DNA of 64,000 nt from Astrocystis sublimbata. Lineage: Eukaryota; Ascomycota; Sordariomycetes; Xylariales; Xylariaceae. Position 1 is the stretch's first letter, and each line of letters begins with the position of its first letter. The notes under the pieces are model-generated. The model saw only the letters and a program-made list of their open reading frames with translations. It had not been told where the DNA came from and did not search any database. Location: the NCBI GenBank assembly GCA_022453515.1, contig JAJNNY010000055.1:1-64000 (forward strand), read 5' to 3'. The position numbers and the translations under genes are program-made. Positions 61,790-64,000 of this stretch are shown one piece after another.

Positions 61790-61843
61790 AGTGGATTTAG
61801 TATATTTAGTGGATTTACTATTTTCAGTCGATTTACTATCTCC
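61790..61843 (+). repeat. 18-bp tandem repeat, 3 copies
   Basis: Units AGTGGATTTAGTATATTT, AGTGGATTTACTATTTTC and AGTCGATTTACTATCTCC follow one another head to tail, with a partial fourth. They lie just 5' of the candidate membrane frame at 61881. Confidence 0.85.
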
Positions 61844-61880
61844 AGTGTATAAAATTGAAATTTTGCTATTCAATTATCTT

Positions 61881-62240
61881 ATGCTCCATCGCCGCGCCAT
61901 AGGGGTGATATTCTATTTCACTAGCGCTGCGATGCTGGCATTCCAGTGGCTTGCCATACAACGAACAGTCCCTAAGCAAGATTCGAACAACGTCGATAGT
62001 CTCGCTCCGACCTCCCTCATTGGCGCAGTACTCCTATATTATGTTTGTTTGTTAATAGTCACTGGGTTCATTTCTATATTAGAGCCCTATTGTCCATTTC
62101 TTCGGCGTGTGGGGGCTGCTGTAGATCGCATGCTAGTCCACGTTCGATATTGGGTGTTGTGGTATACATGGTGGACTCGGTGCTGGGTTCGATACGCCCA
62201 ATGGTACATGAAGTGCCTCCTCTGTAAAACATATAGATAG
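61881..62240 (+). CDS. Candidate small membrane protein (hypothetical)
   Basis: 119-aa open frame with two hydrophobic segments (AIGVIFYFTSAAMLAFQWLA and SLIGAVLLYYVCLLIVTGF) and a Trp/Tyr/Cys-rich, basic C-terminus (WYTWWTRCWVRYAQWYM). The frame is open upstream through the 18-bp repeat to 61737, but the ATG at 61881 gives a sensible membrane protein start. A short potential upstream exon starting MADPSVNIEASLEHDPG, followed by a GTGTGTG donor, is visible at about 61691-61740 but could not be linked with confidence. I do not recognise a family, and it may be a chance frame. Confidence 0.35.
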   Translation: MLHRRAIGVIFYFTSAAMLAFQWLAIQRTVPKQDSNNVDSLAPTSLIGAVLLYYVCLLIVTGFISILEPYCPFLRRVGAAVDRMLVHVRYWVLWYTWWTRCWVRYAQWYMKCLLCKTYR

Positions 62241-62841
62241 GTTTCGAGAAACTTTGCTCGCAACTACAACAATTCAGATTCATCTACCCATGTCTCGCTT
62301 TGAGCCGGAGGTAATGAAGACAATAGTTGGGCTGCTTAGATGGAGAAGGTTATTTATTGCTTACTATCTGGTCCTCTTCACTTTTCGCAGTTATGGGCAA
62401 GCCTGCCATGCTTCCTTGGATTGAAGCAACGCAATGTCGAAGCACTAGCTGCTCAATGCTACATGTAGCCACTTACCAGACCTTGGTGGTTTAGCTAGAT
62501 AGCCACTTGAAAGACTTCCCATCCGCACGCTTGCATTCTACTTATTATTGCCATAGCCGACTATTATAGATATCTATAGAGGTCCATTTCAACGGCTACT
62601 TGCATTGAATTCTCGCACCGGGTGCTACAGTAGAACCGATACGTAGTTTTTGTGAGCCGACGTTGCATCAGCTGTCGGGAATGGCTAGTTTTCCGATATT
62701 GCTGCAATACACGACATAGCCACAGCCTACACTAGAATGCCTACGTCCCACTAACAATGTTTGAGCGTTCAGTGCTGTTTGAAAACTCCAACCTACCTAG
62801 ATGACCCGGAGCTGATACTATTCGAAAACAGATAAATCAAA

Positions 62842-63690
62842 ATGAAAGGGGATCCGACCTTTGTTATGCTGCGACACCCGGCCTGGCTGGACGCTACGGA
62901 ATTCGAGGACAAAATGCTAGGCGCGGTTGTGCGTTATCCATTCAAGCCTTCTAATGAATACCTGCCGGAGTCTCCTCTCCGCTACAACAAATGCGACCTT
63001 GTTGAGGGCTGCTTCACCGACTTTCTGAATAGCAACACCCACACCAAGTCGCGCAATGCGTCAGCCGGTCTTGAATCTCTCATCGGATTTAATTGGCGCG
63101 GAAGCAAGAAGGACAGCGTTCGCCTGACGGGGAAACTGCTACGATATAAACGTCTGCAGCAACATTCGCAGTTCTGGTCGCAGCTGAAGACAGACCAGGC
63201 CGTCATTGATGCGGTCCCGAGCTGGATCTCTTTGTTCAACACATGGCCGCCGTGCCTCGTCGTTGGCATCATGACAGCTGAGGACGTCGAGCTAGAGTTC
63301 GTCAATGCCTCTGAGCATCAGCGGCAGGGCGAGCTCGAGGCACCGGTGGCAGGGCTTGCCTTAGCAGCCGCCGGCGTGCCTTCGGGGCTGTTAGCCGATT
63401 CTGGTGTGGGAGATCCGCATATAGGGGTTGGGTCCGGGAAGAAAGTCGCGACAGTATCCAAGTCGAGCGCCACGCGAAACAACATCGTTGTGCTAGAGCT
63501 GCGGATTATCACCACTGAACTTTTTCGTAGGCGGGAGCTGGCTCTGAAAGAAGAGGGTCCAAACGTCGAGCCGGGGCGCCTTGCGGACGGCGACGAGGCT
63601 TTTGAGAGTGGAGATGAGGACGCGATTGTGGGAATGGAAAATCTAATCCTTGAGGAGTTCACCGAGGAAGAGTACGCTGAGATGGAATGA
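62842..63690 (+). CDS. Uncharacterised protein with acidic C-terminal tail
   Basis: Intronless, 282 aa. I do not recognise it securely. The first 140 residues hold ordered-looking segments: AWLDATEFEDKMLGAVVRYP, KCDLVEGCFTDFLNS, LIGFNWRGSKKDSVRLTGKL, and the hydrophobic core strand WPPCLVVGIMTAEDVELEF. This arrangement (a repeated strand then a 'CLVVGIM' core) occurs in a group of fungal and bacterial hypothetical proteins of unknown role. Residues 150-200 are Ala/Gly-rich with low order. The C-terminus is very acidic (ending LILEEFTEEEYAEME). No signal peptide or membrane helix is seen, so it is likely cytosolic. The reading frame is uninterrupted. Confidence 0.7.
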   Translation: MKGDPTFVMLRHPAWLDATEFEDKMLGAVVRYPFKPSNEYLPESPLRYNKCDLVEGCFTDFLNSNTHTKSRNASAGLESLIGFNWRGSKKDSVRLTGKLLRYKRLQQHSQFWSQLKTDQAVIDAVPSWISLFNTWPPCLVVGIMTAEDVELEFVNASEHQRQGELEAPVAGLALAAAGVPSGLLADSGVGDPHIGVGSGKKVATVSKSSATRNNIVVLELRIITTELFRRRELALKEEGPNVEPGRLADGDEAFESGDEDAIVGMENLILEEFTEEEYAEME

Positions 63691-64000
63691 ACTACCGGGC
63701 GGTTATGGGAACAAAACTACGACTTCATGTGATTTACCAATGAGCACTAAGCATCGTGCAATCAAGATTTCTGTTTTCATATTTCTTGTATTTCATGTTT
63801 TTCACTGTCGAACTGATCTTACAATACACGTGTATACATCTACGATCTACTTCAGGTATTGCTGTAGATCACCTCTTATCTTGTCCTCCTCGGTATATTT
63901 CAGATATCTCGTCGGGCTTACCAATTCATACCCATCGATATTTGTAGCCATGAGCTTGAATATGATCAAGATACCCTCCGGACTCCAAGGTTTGATTACC
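63691..64000. other. Right edge, intergenic
   Basis: 3' flank of the preceding gene; AT-rich, with no coding feature recognised before the window ends. Confidence 0.5.

Larger units (their letters stand above)
59925..62841. other. Gene-poor tract with a candidate small membrane ORF
   Basis: No firm gene. The only plausible coding piece is the frame at 61881-62240, listed separately. An 18-nt repeat lies at 61790-61843. Other open frames (for example 60989-61267, +) have no ATG at the start or no domain. Confidence 0.45.

Overview
The window is nuclear DNA of a filamentous ascomycete (Pezizomycotina, most likely Sordariomycetes). The genes are spliced with short GT..AG introns (48-231 nt) and CTAAC/CTGAC-like branch sites. 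The protein families are typical of such fungi: a cell-wall-integrity MAP kinase, a HET-domain protein, PTH11-like rhodopsin-fold receptors, a PDR transporter, fungal P450s and a SesA-like death-domain protein. I rebuilt the exon structures by hand from splice consensus, reading frame and family conservation.

Layout. 1-10 kb: conserved core genes, namely an Slt2/MpkA-type MAP kinase (1179-2760, -), a low-molecular-weight tyrosine phosphatase (5160-5873, -), an orphan membrane protein (6903-7759, +) and tRNA-Thr(UGU) at 8341-8412. 10-23 kb: an arrestin-like protein (10760-12166, +), a fragment of a PDR transporter C-terminus (12256-12396, +), a secreted DUF3455-like protein (13044-13934, -), 3.8 kb with no supported gene, and a 12-exon PDR-type ABC transporter (17745-22681, -) whose second nucleotide-binding domain carries a frame break. 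24-35 kb: a P450 (24604-26395, +), an FAD-dependent salicylate-hydroxylase-like monooxygenase (28748-30135, -) and a PTH11-like receptor (34241-35370, +). 37-47 kb is accessory in character: an N-terminal remnant of an ABCC/MRP transporter (37462-37683, +), a Cys-rich repeat membrane protein (38252-39190, -), a SesA-like protein with a possible beta-solenoid tail (40097-41203, +), a four-helix membrane protein (41688-42197, +) and a HET protein (45445-46812, -). 47-64 kb: dynactin p25 (47496-48246, -), a modular tandem non-coding repeat (49963-50662), a second P450 of the same type as the first (51606-53488, +), a PRELI/MSF1 lipid-transfer protein (54703-55458, +), a SRPBCC protein (56213-56854, -), a second PTH11-like receptor with a one-base frame problem (58356-59924, -) and an uncharacterised acidic-tailed protein (62842-63690, +).

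How the genes relate. There is no polyketide, peptide or terpene backbone gene, so the P450s, monooxygenase and transporter are not claimed to form a biosynthetic cluster. Core cell-biology genes (MAPK, dynactin p25, PRELI, phosphatase) sit at intervals between 2-4 kb gene-poor tracts. Those tracts contain transporter debris, short ACCTAGGT palindromes and orphan genes, suggesting a region of active turnover. The two observations that most deserve follow-up are the three-copy modular repeat at 50 kb, where conserved blocks alternate with unrelated spacers and can pair into a hairpin, and the SesA-like protein with W-F/G-x-F pseudo-repeats resembling HET-s-type amyloid signalling proteins.
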